The notes below the pieces were generated by a model. It saw only the letters and a program-made list of their open reading frames with translations, was not told where the DNA came from and searched no databases. Made by a program: the position numbers and the translations under genes. This document shows positions 21,409 through 33,488 of a DNA stretch of 64,000 nt, piece by piece. Numbering within the stretch: position 1 is the stretch's first letter; every line of letters starts with the position of its first letter. Where the stretch lies: the NCBI GenBank assembly GCA_026874595.1, contig CM049317.1:36300901-36364900 (forward strand). Direction: 5' to 3'. Origin of the DNA: Sipunculus nudus (Eukaryota > Annelida > Sipuncula > Golfingiida > Sipunculidae).

Positions 21409-22600
21409 CACGTGATTACCAGAATAGCAGCCTGTGTAAGGGGTAAGGTGATGACCCGAATAGCGGCCTGTGTAAGGGGTAGCGTGATGACCCGAATAGC
21501 GGCCTGTGTAAGGGGTAAGGTGATGACCCGAATAGCGGCCTGTGTAAGGGGTAGCGTGATGACCCGAATAGCGGCCTGTGTAAGGGGTAGCGTGATGACC
21601 CGAATAGCGGCCTGTGTAAGGGGTAGCGTGTTGACCCGAAAAGCGGCCTGTGTAAGGGGTAGCGTGTTGACCCGAAAAGCGGCCTGTGTAAGGGGTAGCG
21701 TGATGACCCGAATAGCGGCCTGTGTAAGGGTTAGCGTGATGACCCGAATAGCGGCCTGTGTAAGGGTTAGCGTGATGACCCGAATAGCGGCCTGTGTAAG
21801 GGTTAGCGTGATGACCCGAATAGCGGCCTGTGTAAGGGTTAGCGTGATGACCCGAATAGCGGCCTGTGTAAGGGGTAAGGTGATGACCCGAATAGCGGCC
21901 TGTGTAAGGGGTAAGGTGATGACCCGAATAGCGGCCTGTGTAAGGGGTAAGGTGATGACCCGAATAGCGGCCTGTGTAAGGGGTAAGGTGATGACCCGAA
22001 TAGCGGCCTGTGTAAGGGGTAAGGTGATGACCCGAATAGCGGCCTGTGTAAGGGGTAAGGTGATGACCCGAATAGCGGCCTGTGTAAGGGGTAAGGTGAT
22101 GACCCGAATAGCGGCCTGTGTACGGGGTAAGGTGATGACCCGAATAGCGGCCTGTGTACGGGGTAAGGTGATGACCCGAATAGCGGCCTGTGTACGGGGT
22201 AAGGTGATGACCCGAATAGCGGCCTGTGTACGGGGTAAGGTGATGACCCGAATAGCGGCCTGTGTACGGGGTAAGGTGATGACCCGAATAGCGGCCTGTG
22301 TACGGGGTAAGGTGATGACCCGAATAGCGGCCTGTGTACGGAGTAAGGTGATGACCCGAATAGCGGCCTGTGTACGGGGTAAGGTGATGACCCGAATAGC
22401 AGCCTGTGTAAGGGGTAAGGTGATGACCCGAATAGCAGCCTGTGTAAGGGGTAACGTGATGACCCGAATAGCAGCCTGTGTAAGGGGTAGTGTGATGACC
22501 AAAATAGCAGCCTGTGTAAGGGGTAACGTGATGACCCGAATAGCAGCCTGTGTAAGGGGTAGTGTGATGACCAAAATAGCAGCCTGTGTAAGGGGTAGCT
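21409..22600. repeat. Minisatellite, 36-bp unit, about 33 copies
   Basis: The unit reads GTGATGACCCGAATAGCGGC followed by CTGTGTAAGGGGTAAG. 36 is divisible by three and the unit lacks stops in one frame on each strand, so both strands show ORFs above 400 codons made of 12-residue repeats (MTRIAACVRGKV and ITLPLTQAAIRV). No other coding evidence exists. Variants cluster in runs (GTAGCG, GGTTAGCG, GTACGG and GTAAGG types), and units near both edges share AGCAGCC in place of AGCGGCC. That pattern points to local homogenisation by unequal exchange or conversion. Confidence 0.95.
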
Positions 22601-23558
22601 TTATTGGTGAGAAGTTATTCACACAGCTATTTATAAGAATGAAAGCATTCATGATTCTTTAAAATATATTGAAACTAATTTCCACAAACGAACGATGGCT
22701 GTTCTGGAGACGTATAAAGACTTTCTCTAAAGTACTTTTCCTCACACAAAACCTGTTTATATAAAGAACTATTGGATGTTGATTTAATAAACAAATGGTG
22801 ATGAAATGAAAAGAACGCCCGTACAGTTACATTTACATCCTTCTATTCCTAGTTTCCGCATTTCATTTACTACCAATTTTTTTTTGTTATTAAAAGAGTA
22901 GATTCCATAGCCCCGTTCCATTGTTCAAATGGCTGGATACGAATCAGTGATAGGGTACGAGAAAGGTTACCCTGATATCGCCTAATAAAACATAATGCAC
23001 GGCCATGTGTGTGAAGACGACGGAGAAGAGCCTGACGTGTTCGTTTTCTCATGTGATGATATTCGACCAGGATGTTGTCCCGGGATACATGCCGTACCAC
23101 AGACCTTATCATTAGAGTTTTTATTGCACCAGGGAAGTAAAACTAAAATGTTTACTATAGCCGACACAAAACGACGCACAAAAATGTATTAATGGAAGGA
23201 CCTCATCTTCTCTAAATGAAGTTACATATTTATTTCCCTGTTTATGGAAAGAACTCTCCATCTGCTCAACAAGATATTAAAGAGAGTTAAAACTATATAT
23301 ATATATATATTCATATCATTGGCGACTCCCCTGCGTATACAAAGCGCGGGAATCCAAGGACTGTGGTAGTATAAAGTACTAACATGTAGTTCATCCTGGA
23401 AGCGTAAGTCTCAATTATCTGTTCCCAAACGACTTGTCACACATTTAGTTGGGGTAGAATTACATGTAGTTACATAACCAGCACCCTGCTATATTTTAAC
23501 AAGGGATTGCTTAACCTGTGAAACAAAACAAAACGATTTTCAGTGTTCAGATATTATT

Positions 23559-23565
<7 letters not shown>
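22601..23565. other. No gene seen
   Basis: No ORF with a recognisable domain. A short TA run lies at 23294-23310. Parts of 22700-22795 and 23200-23285 resemble each other (TTCTCTAAA, then CCTGTTTAT with AAAGAACT), suggesting old repeat fragments around the 36-bp array. Confidence 0.4.

Positions 23566-23618
<53 letters not shown>
23566..23618. repeat. (TA)n(GT)n microsatellite
   Basis: About 43 bp of TA followed by about 10 bp of GT. Confidence 0.95.
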
Positions 23619-23704
23619 ATATAAGTGTTTGTGTAAGGCCCTATCAAGAGAACAAATATTGGCAATTTTATTATTATACCGAGGTAATATTTGTTGATTT
23701 TAAC

Positions 23705-23930
23705 ACAAATGTCCTTCATTTGTCATTTTTAACTGGCGAACATGCGGTGTTGCTGAGCTAAAGCGATCACCCTTATCCGTCTTCTTGTCGTCCTTTCACC
23801 AGTCAGGTACACTAGTCGTTCTGTCCGTTTGTTCGTTCGTTAGTTAGATTGTTAATGATCCGAATAACACAAAACGCTGGACCCAGAAACTACAAACTTT
23901 ACTTCCGGGGATGAGGGGGGGGGGGGGGGG
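23705..23930 (+). repeat. Hairpin plus TCCG/TTCG-box leader, fifth locus
   Basis: A perfect 7-bp hairpin (ACAAATG, loop TCCTT, CATTTGT; 23705-23723) is followed by GAGCTAAAGCGATC and a box rich in GTCCGTTTGTTCGTTCG (about 23784-23846), then AAACGCTGGACCCAGAA. The last two parts resemble the leader at 33.9 kb (GAGCTATAGCGAT, CGCTGGACCTGGAAT). A G run of about 18 bp follows near 23910. No tandem units were recognised here. Confidence 0.5.
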
Positions 23931-24335
23931 GGTCACTGTACCTTATATTTTAAGAATTATTCTGATCATCACGGAGAGAGATAGTAGTTAATGTAATTGG
24001 GAAAACATGATTAACGTTTTTTATAATTAAAAGATATATGGTCCATGATCTTTTGTTTTACTATAATCTTTTCGAACAATCGGTTATATAAAAATAAGTT
24101 GCCTGAATCGTAATCGTTGGTAAAACATTAGTTTCAATGAATTAGTAATAGAACCATGTGCGCCATACAGGTTGCTGATGTAAAATCAACTGTAAATAGC
24201 AAACCTTTCTGTGAAAATGACTTTTATTGCTGCTTGACCAATACAGCTGCCCTTTCACATGCTGCCTTTCTTCAGGGTGCCTAACGTCATCAGGCGGCTT
24301 TTATTAAATGGCTTATATAGGGTTTCTCTCCCTCT

Positions 24336-24338
<3 letters not shown>
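23931..24338. other. No gene seen
   Basis: AT-rich spacer without supported features. Confidence 0.5.
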
Positions 24339-24391
<53 letters not shown>

Positions 24392-24399
24392 ATATATAT
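24339..24399. repeat. (TA)n microsatellite
   Basis: About 61 bp of TA with one TT interruption. Confidence 0.95.
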
Positions 24400-24499
24400 T
24401 GTTAGAGATGTCTGTTACATTTGTGGTTGACACTTGGTTCGTGTGGTGCACGCATAGCTCGTTGCTATTGCAGCTATGGCCGACGTGTGAACTCTGATG

Positions 24500-25243
24500 T
24501 GTAGCGACACAACGCTTGGTGTAATCCGTACTGGGAAACCCGGCGTGTAAATACACAGCGCTCATGCTTATCTAGAATTTTCTGGGCTGATGGCGCTCTA
24601 TGAGCGTGTTTTGTATTGTTCTTTGGGCGCGTGTGTATTATGTATTGATGTGTTTTTTGGATTGTTCGTGAAACAGAAGTTTCTAGGCTTTGGGGTGGAA
24701 GCTATAAATTAGGGCTGTTTTAAAGCCGAGAGGAGAGAGAAATATTCCAGCGGATACGGAAGAGTGTGAGTCAGTTTGTGAACCTTTCCGATAACTGCAG
24801 CAGTTATAGATCTTCTTCGAAATTTGTAACGAATTTTATATAGTCTTCAGTTTGCCCCTGGGATAACTACCTGACCTTCGCTTTTGGATTACAACAGATT
24901 GATTTTTTTATTGAATTGGACTATAATTCTCTTAAAAGATTTATGTGAACTGTTCATCTAGATTATATGCCTTAAAGGACTTATTGAGCCGTGACAGTGG
25001 TGGTATCCAGGTATTGTACTCTTTATTTATTATACTGTGTAATTGTATTGATTTAGTGAATTGTAATATTAGGGTTGTTTTAAGAATAATTTATAAGTAT
25101 TTGTTAACAAAAAAACTACTGACTTCTTTCTTCATTCCCCTAGACATTTTACGCTGCCTCGTGGTACAGATTTTTATTTATCTCCGTAACAAAAGTTATG
25201 CTCGTCACGACTACGTGATCTGTTGTTATTAGGTTCCGTTACA
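24500..25243 (+). mobile_element. LTR-like repeat, probable solo LTR (inverted partner at 13.06 kb)
   Basis: It begins TGTAGCGACACAACG and ends CCGTTACA, giving TG...CA ends. It matches the reverse complement of 13055-13787 through most of its length. A TATA-like CTATAAATTA lies near 24700, consistent with an LTR promoter. No primer-binding site, gag or pol follows; the right flank is a (CA)n(TA)n tract. A solo LTR is likely, though the family is not identified. Confidence 0.5.
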
Positions 25244-25244
25244 A

Positions 25245-25245
25245 T

Positions 25246-25298
<53 letters not shown>
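25245..25298. repeat. (CA)n(TA)n microsatellite
   Basis: A short CA run followed by about 45 bp of TA, directly after the LTR-like repeat. Confidence 0.9.
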
Positions 25299-25301
<3 letters not shown>

Positions 25302-25530
25302 TTATATACAATGTGATTAAATCGTGGTCGGCTGTGTAGCCAGTAACCCTATAAGAAGGAGAGCAAACACGGTTTTCGCACACCTAGAGTTAAAAAGCGA
25401 ATTTACGGTAACTAAATGTGAGTAAACTTTTGAATTGATCATATTTAGTGACCTATGGCTTCCCTTTGGAACATACTTAGTTTGGTGAATGCTCCACTCT
25501 AGTATTCCAGCGGTTAAGCTCCCATATCTT

Positions 25531-26105
25531 GAGGAATTGTGCAAAAATTGAAAGAAGCATGGAAGTTGGCAAAGGTATTCTTTGGAGCTTATTTATAAAT
25601 TTCAGATATAGGGCCAAGCTGAAAAAAAAATTATCTTGTCCAAAATCCAAAATGGCGGCCAACATTTTAGAAAATGTCAATAACTTGAGTTATAATGTCC
25701 CCAGAAAACATTGCAAATACTCTAATATTATGTTATTTGGGCTGAGAAATTCTATTTTTGGAGTTTCAAACCTCTTCAGATACTCATTAGCTCGGTTTTT
25801 ATCACGATTTTAGTAATATTCCCATTAGTCCAGCGATGAAGCTGCAGATTGAGAAAATTGTGCAAAAGATGAAAGAAGAATGAAACTTGGCATAATACTT
25901 TTCCAGACCATACTCTAAATGTACAGATATGGAGCCGAGCGGAATTCACCGTGTCTTGGTAAAAATCCAAGATGGCGACCAAGATGGCCACCGAAATATA
26001 AAATACCAATACAGCTGGTTATATTTGCCTAGAATGCATTGCAAGTGCACTGTTTTTATGTTATTGGGGTCGAGAAGTTCATTTATAAGGGTCTGAGGTC
26101 TGTAT
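25531..26105 (+). repeat. Two diverged ~320-bp tandem units
   Basis: Anchors repeat about 320 bp apart: ATTGTGCAAAAATTGAAAGA near 25537 against ATTGTGCAAAAGATGAAAGA near 25857, and AAAATCCAAAATGGCGGCC near 25640 against AAAATCCAAGATGGCGACC near 25961. The ATGGC(C/G)(A/G)CC phrase also occurs in the 59.3-kb array. No coding role is seen. Confidence 0.7.
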
Positions 26106-28794
26106 CATGAATGAGTGAATGAAGTTTGATTTTGTTGGTATTGAAATTGTACTTAAATTGCACATCTAATGGTAAAACGTATTTGTTGATTACCTTGCTG
26201 AAGTTAAATCTATTTGTTAATTATAAATATTTAAACAGTCTCTTTCAATGTAATGAAAAGGACAGTCGATTGGTAAAGGTCCGTACAGAGTTGGTTGTTT
26301 TCTTCGTGTCCTCGGTTTCCGTCCACTACTTTGCCATCCGAACCATGGAAAGTGCCTTGTAGCTGTTATTATTATAACCAGTTGTACAATCCATGTTAAA
26401 ACAATTTTTGTTTATGTGTTAATGGTTCTTTTGCCAGCTTCCAGACTCTTTGCTTGCATGAAGACTCAGTACATATTTTATCTTCAAGTGCACAAGATGC
26501 AAAGTTGTAGATCGAACTGAACCTTGAACATAAGATAAAAAGAACCTTTAGTAAGTTGAAATTGTGTGTGTTTTATCAGAAGAAAAATGCTCTTGTCCTG
26601 CCAAATCTAAAAGAAAATATTCAGGCACAGGTAATAAAAAAATTCTGGCAATATTATGCTGTAATAAACTGCTGTGTCCAGTAATAATATTCAGAAGTAG
26701 TGTATTCTCAAAAATGTAGGTTCACTTAATGAAGCAGAAGGTATAAAATACAAGTTTCCCAAGCATTCTGCAATTGGACATAAAACTGACAAAGGGAAAG
26801 TGTAACTGTACTAAGTTGCCAAATCTCAGAAGCTGAAGGCACAGAAGAGTTACAATCACCAAACAAGACGATAAAAACTCAAACCAAACTTTGTACTGAA
26901 TTTTGAGGTTATCAAGTTGAAGAAGATAAAAAGCATGTGTGGAAACTGAGGGTGCATTATATTTTTTAACCTTGTTTTGTGAATTCGACTCTCTATATCT
27001 TCCGCCTTGCTTTTCCTTTTTCAGAGCATCCATCCATGAAAGATCAGCTAGTTTGAACCTGGCAGCACCGACTCATACATGTAATGAATATTTCTACAAT
27101 CCATGCAGGTAAAACATGAATCTACAAATGTGCATAATGTCAGCAAATTAAAGTATTTTGTTGACATAAACAAATTATGCAAAGTGAATTTTAATGGCAA
27201 ATCGTTGGCAAGGAACTTGTTCTATATCACAAAGAAAGCATCACAACAAAGGGCAGTGATATTTTTTTACTGACACGTGTTGGTTCTTTCATACGAGAAT
27301 ACAGTATAAAGTCTGCATCATCACCATATCACAATATTAGTAATTTGCAAAAGGTATCTACACGAGTATTGATTATTTCATGCATTTATCGCTATATTAC
27401 AACGGCAGCATATGGCGACATGTAGCTCACCTCTAAATGTTTGTTGATTCTGTTTTCATGCCAACATACGGTCTGAAAGCTACACTTCATGGCAAAATAA
27501 GCTTAGAATCTATACAGCAAACAGGTGTGACTTTCTATATAAGCGCGTATCTCGTCATGCACGCATGTAGTCTAAATAAATTATAAATAAAAGTCTTTCC
27601 TTTAAAACAGACATGATGTTCAATTACATGTAACTAGTACATTTAAATTCATTTTCAGCTGAACTTTTTTCTATTTCTTAATTGCACTAATAAAGATTTG
27701 AATGTTAAGTTGATGGTAAAATTTAATATCATGTTTGTAGACTTTAAAAAAGTCCTAACTATACACCACGGATATATCAGGCTCCCACTTTGTTACGAGA
27801 CAGGATACCTAAGTTTCTTTCATCTCTCACCTCTGCCAAGCAGTTAATACATTCGTTAGCATATAAAAGTCTGATATTAAAGTTAGAAGCAAGATAAACT
27901 CTGTATAATATGGAGTGTCTAATTTAGTTTATTATAATATATAGTTTATATGGACAGTGAGTAATAATTACTATTACAAGCCACTCTCCATGGCTCGGAA
28001 GGTGGCGTTTGGTAGTATATAAACAGGGATGAAGACAGGAAAGGACAAGGAGGAATTCGCCAACTTTGGACGGGCCATTACAACCCACTAATAGGACCGA
28101 TAATGATTCAGCGTTTTACCACTCGATTGTCCATTAAATTACATAGAAACAGACATAGGGCTCAAATACGTAAAATTAATATATATATATATATATATAT
28201 ATATTATGTCAGCACAGTTGGATTTATGCATTTATTTCCCAATTGCACAAACAGAGGTTTACATGAAAGCTGATCGTAAAATCTAATTACATGAATTCAG
28301 TTTTAAAACATTATAATGATTAGTGTTTACGGAAATATTAAGTTTAATCCTAATTTTATTGCAGATTTCGACGGATAAGTTTTTGCAACCATCACCTTTT
28401 CAAAGCAATTACATTTGTAAGTATGCAAATAAAGGAAAATTCAAAGGAAGAATATTGAAATAAACACTGCTCTACAATTCAAGCATCCAAATGCATGGCA
28501 AAGCAGACAAACCTTTCATTTGAATACAATCACAATGCATGCGACTACTGTGCAAAACCCAACAAATAATGTTTGCTGTACATGTGCTAGTAAACGAAAG
28601 CGAAATTAAGGACAATTTTAATATAAACAAAACCAGGATTCATTCACATAGTCATTTTACAGACTTTAAACCCTTATAAATGAATTTATCGACCCCGAAA
28701 ACATAGGAATAGTGCACTTGGAAAGCATTATAGGACAAATATAACAGAATGAATTGATATTTTATAAACCGGCGGCCATATTGCTGCTAATGGA
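26106..28794. other. No gene seen
   Basis: AT-rich sequence with a short TA tract at 28179-28204. Small ORFs have no recognisable domains. Nothing else is supported. Confidence 0.5.
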
Positions 28795-29075
28795 TGTCCA
28801 GTGAGGAGCTATTCGCGGGTGTCCGGTGAGGTGCTGCCAGCGCGTGTCCAGTAAGGTGCTGTCAGTCGTTGTTTAGGCAGGTGCTGCCAGCGGGTGTCCA
28901 GTGATGTGCACTGAGGTGCCGCTAGTCGGGGTCGAGGGAGATGATGCCAGCCGGTGTTCAGTGAGGTGTTGCCAGCGGTTGTCCATTGAGGTGCCGCCAG
29001 TCGGGGCCCAAAGAGGTGCCGCGAGCCGGAGTACAGTAGATCTAGAGACTGTTTAACCAGACTCTGTGTTTTAAG
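28795..29075. repeat. Minisatellite of ~25-bp units with GATCTAGAGACTG tail, copy 1
   Basis: Roughly ten diverged units of the type GTCCAGTGAGGTGCTGCCAG plus a short variable end. They are followed by GATCTAGAGACTGTT near 29040, then ACTCTGTGTTTTAAGTAAAG. The same units and tail occur at 50420-50645, so the array belongs to a dispersed element. A 101-codon minus-strand ORF across it is a by-product of the repeat. Confidence 0.75.
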
Positions 29076-29087
29076 TAAAGTTTTATT

Positions 29088-31042
29088 GCTTGCCGGAATC
29101 AAAGATTTCGGCAAGCATATTACTCAGTCTGTTTGTCTGTTTGTTTGTCTGCACTCTCCTGGCCACAATTTTGCCACAATCACCTTGAAACTTACAGGGA
29201 TGATGAAAAACATAATTTCTAGGTGCCCTATTGTTTTTGGTTAAAATAGGTCAAAGGTCAAGGTCAAGGTCGTCAAAACTTCTCAAAACGGTTTTTTCTT
29301 CATATCTTTGTGACTATTAGTCGTATCTACTTCAACAATAGCTTATTTTAATCGTCATTCCAAGGCCTGTCATCTGGTGTGTAGCTGACTCAAATTTGCC
29401 GTAACCATGGTTACAAATTTTGGGGGAAAAGTCATGATATTCGAAAATAAGGGGTCTTATTTTTGTAACTTTGTCAGTTTTAAAGCTAGAGTGATCTAGT
29501 TTTTTTGCATCAGGAAGCATTCAACTAGTACTACAAGATTTTATTACAAGTCTTGCAGTATCTCGTAAAATATCTCGTGAATAGAGATATTTCGACATTT
29601 AATTCATCTTGCGCCAAAGGCCACATTATTGCAGGAATCTTTTTGAAACTGACATCTTATAAGTCCTACACTAGTATCTCGAAATTGTTTTTTCATTTTT
29701 TGAATAGGGCCGCTAGGGGGTGCTGGATGCGAACCTCCCCAACATATCATATTTTGGCCATATCTCAAAAATTATAAGCCTCAATTACATAAACTATGGC
29801 TTATTTTCTTCCTCTGAGTCTTCTCCATAACCTAGTTTAGTCATCTGGTCACAATTTTGTGACACTTTGTCAGTGTGTCTGTCTGTTTGTCAGTTGTCCT
29901 CAAATTCGCCTTCTTGCTCTTGCGTCTCACATATAGCATTCTACAGGCCACAGTTTTGAAAGAATCCTTTTGAAACTATTACATCTTAAGTCTTACACTA
30001 ATATCTCGAAACCAATTTTTCATTTTCTGGATATGGCCGCTAGGGGGCGCTGAACTCGAACCTCTCCCAACATATCATGCTTTGGCAATATCTCCAAAAC
30101 TATAAACCTCAGTTACATAACTGTAGCTTTTTTCTTCCTTTGAGTCTTCTCCATAACCTGGATTAGTCATCTGGACTCAATCTTGAGTCACTTTGTCAGT
30201 GTTTTCGTCTGTTTGTCAGTTGTCCTCAAATTCGCCTGCTTAATTGTTGGCTCTTGCGTCTCACATATAGCATTCTATAGGCCATAGTTTTGACGGAATC
30301 CTTTTGAAACTATTACATCTTATGTCTTACACTAATATCTAGAAATAAATTTTTCATTTTCCGGATATGGCCACTAGTGGGCGCTGCACACGACCCTCAC
30401 ACACATACCATTGTATTGGCCATATCTCTACACCAAAAGCCTCTGTTATATAAACTATAGCTTATTTTCTTCCTTTGAATCTTCTCCATAACCTGATTAA
30501 GGCATATGGTTTCAATCTTCTGTCACTTTGTCAGTGTGTCCATCTGTTTGACCGTTATCCTCAAAGTCGCCTGCTTACTGGTTCTTACGCCTTACATATA
30601 GCATTCTACAGGCCACAGCTTTGACGGAATCCTTTTAAAACTGGGACATCTCATGTCATACACTAATAATACGAAACGCATTTGTCGTCTTCGGAATATG
30701 TCTGCTAGAGGGCGCTACAGTCGAGCCTCCCAAGTATATCATTAATTCGCCATACCTCCAAAACTATAAATCTAAATTACATAAATTAGAACTCATTTTC
30801 TTCCTTTGAATCTTCTCAATCACTAAGTTATGTCATTTGGTGTCAATCTTGTCTCACAAAGTCACTATGTCTGTCTGTTCGTCTTTTGTTGTCAGTTTTG
30901 TCTGCTTGCCTGTTCTTTTGTCTCATATGTCATTCTACGGGCCACATATTCTCAGCAATGTCCCTGAGAGTCATTCCATTAATAGAAAACCGACAATATG
31001 TTCTTTCTGTCCGTCTGTGTTTCACTTCCGATTTCCGGCAAG
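29088..31042. mobile_element. Inverted-repeat element with internal ~330-bp tandem units
   Basis: The left end is GCTTGCCGGAATC; the right end GATTTCCGGCAAGC (31027-31040) is its near inverse. The left end also folds on itself as a hairpin (29088-29116, GCTTGCCG with CGGCAAGC). A TCTG-rich box follows (29124-29151), then AGGTCA repeats (29248-29272). From about 29600, four to five units of about 320-340 bp repeat the order: CTTTTTGAAAC, CGCTAGGGGG(T/C)GCTG, TCTTCCT(C/T)TGAGTCTTC and TCTGTTTGTCAG. No transposase ORF is visible. A clear target duplication could not be defined. Confidence 0.65.
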
Positions 31043-33142
31043 CGTTCGACCTATGGTCGTCTAGTTTAGTGTATGTACTAGGTAAGCAAGTTTAATCTTT
31101 GAACTAGGTTAATCTTTGTTCTTTTACGAACGGTTTTGATTTTTTTCCAAAGGTAGCAGGGCGGAATATAAAAAAAAAACAGATGGTACTAAATGTACTC
31201 TTTAATAATAGTCCAAGCCTGTTGGGGTAGTAAAATATATTAAATGGATAAATAAATACATTTTTGTATGTAAAACTGTTTGTGAAAGATGAAACCATAC
31301 ATTAGACGTCGGTATACCTCGATTGTGGGGAAACTGATTGAAAGCTTAAATATAATTAACCACTTATGATTTATTTGTATAACGTTAACTTTTGGGGGTA
31401 TTTATTTCTATTTGTTTTGATTTATAAAAACAAGGTCACTTTTGTTTGCTTTTCAGTGCCAGTTGTCAGGTGCCCTGCTTGGTCATATGAAAGAAATGTC
31501 TCAGCGCCTTTTTGCATCTGACGGATCAAACTGATATATAGCAGCAGTTGTGCAAGTGCAACTTAAGAACATATACTAATATTTGTAATATTAATCATGG
31601 GCATTAGGGCTTATTTCACAATAAATTTTTCCAGTTTATTATCACTTTCTTCATTTTAAAAATCCTCTTGTAAATAACGTAATTTACGTTTTTGTAATTA
31701 ATGACTGAGCGAGCAATGTTGACTTGTATTTTGCCTACATCTACACAAGAAACGCCGTTCGGTCAGGAAATATCAGTTTACTTTAAAAGGATTTTAATCA
31801 GATGAAATACATTTATAAAGGCGGATATAAAGACACACAAAAAAAAGATAGCTAAAATTTAATGCGCGTTTTGAACAACTGTGACCGTTAGAAACGATTC
31901 GTTGGAAACCGGCTTGCTTGTATGACCCTGTGATATCGCCACTGACCTAATGAAATCACCCAATTCTTGTAATACCAAACATCTGATTTGTGGAAATCGT
32001 GCGTTAGACGTGGTCAGTTGCAGGTTAATTAAACAGGACCGCTTCATTTGCTTTGTTTACTCACATTGCCACCGTGACCGTAGCCGAAAATTATAATCAC
32101 CGTATGTCAATATGTGAAAAACTTTTCCGCCAAAATAGTGATGATTGAAGTCACATGTGTGAATTTTTACTACGGAGCTCTTATTGGCTCTCTGTCTATG
32201 ACACATGTTCTCTTCGCCGGTCACAAGAACGTTCTCGTGGGGGAAACACGTGTTTATGTTTTAATTAACATGCCACAGGGTTTTAATTCCAACATGTCGG
32301 ACAGTTGACAGTATAAATGTTGAGTTTCCTTTAATGCGATATTGATGAGCGTCCGCTTTATTTGTTATTTTATGAGAACCATTTCTAATTGCTTAATATT
32401 TTTTAAGCTGTTTCGCCCGAGTAACTAAATTTGGTAGCGGTTTCCCGGCAGTTTTTTCTCCTCTCGCGGATAGTGTACCGATTGTTCCAAGAATATAGGC
32501 ACAAACAGGCTAATTCTTAAGGCATCGTCAGTAATCTGTAAGGTTATCGCAATTTCAAGAACACAGTATGCGGTTTTTGTAAACTACATAAGCTACTGCG
32601 TGACAATTCTATATTTCTGATTGATGAGTGCCATCAATATCAAACACGTTGTTGTTTACACATATGTACACATATGCTCCTTTCTGTATTACACTGTCGA
32701 CTACAAGATCAAAACCAGTATTGCAGATATTTTAATTTCAGAGCCAGAATGGCAATTTATTGAGCGTCGGTACCTACATCAAGGTCAAACAATCGAACTG
32801 GAACTAAAAAAAGTAATCTCATCATTTGTCATCTGGCAAGGCTGAGCAAAACATCTCATCATGTCATTTAGATCTATATGACCTAATTTATCTTTGGAGA
32901 ACATATACTCTGGTATCAGTGTGTTCCTCCAATTTAGATCAGTTGATAAACGATGTCATTTAGATATAGAATACATCTTCATGGAATTGTTAGTTATGAA
33001 TTGTACCTGCCTAGTGTGATCATGGTGATGGAATGTGTGTAATGTGAGCCTTACTGAATTCAGGGAACAAGAACTGATCAGCAAAGCTGATTGTTCATAA
33101 CGCCTTCAGGTAAGACCGTAAGTGGCTGTAAGGCTGACGTTT
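31043..33142. other. No gene seen
   Basis: AT-rich sequence with scattered small ORFs that have no recognisable domains. No repeat structure is supported. Confidence 0.5.
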
Positions 33143-33143
33143 G

Positions 33144-33198
<55 letters not shown>
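33143..33198. repeat. (TA)n(GT)n microsatellite
   Basis: About 44 bp of TA with one GT interruption, then about 12 bp of GT. Confidence 0.9.
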
Positions 33199-33488
33199 TC
33201 GTGTATATAGCAATGTTTCTTGTTTGTTGAATGCATGTTGCGAATGTATGGTGTATATTCATGTGTAATCCCATTAGACTGAGCCAATCTTCTGTAATTT
33301 TCTAATCATTATCCTTATTCGATAACTTGTATCTATATTCTAAAATATTTTCTATATTCTGCGTAGGCCGACTATGGAACTTGAGGGAAGAGCGGGTCCT
33401 ATTTAATTTGGATGAACCGGGGCACCCTTGACGACCACGGACTAAGCCGACTCAAATGTATGAAGTTCAAGAACTCATTATATAAAAC

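Noticed and set aside
21363-22662. ORFs of 429 codons (minus) and 416 codons (plus)
   Set aside because: Both are made of the 36-bp repeat. Open frames on both strands are expected from the unit and do not indicate a protein.
29088-29116. Hairpin as an intrinsic bacterial terminator
   Set aside because: The context is eukaryotic, and the sequence is the inverted end of a repeat element that recurs at 31027-31040.
29088-31042. Helitron with terminal hairpin
   Set aside because: There is no CTRR end next to the hairpin, no TC start, and the ends are inverted repeats, which Helitrons lack.
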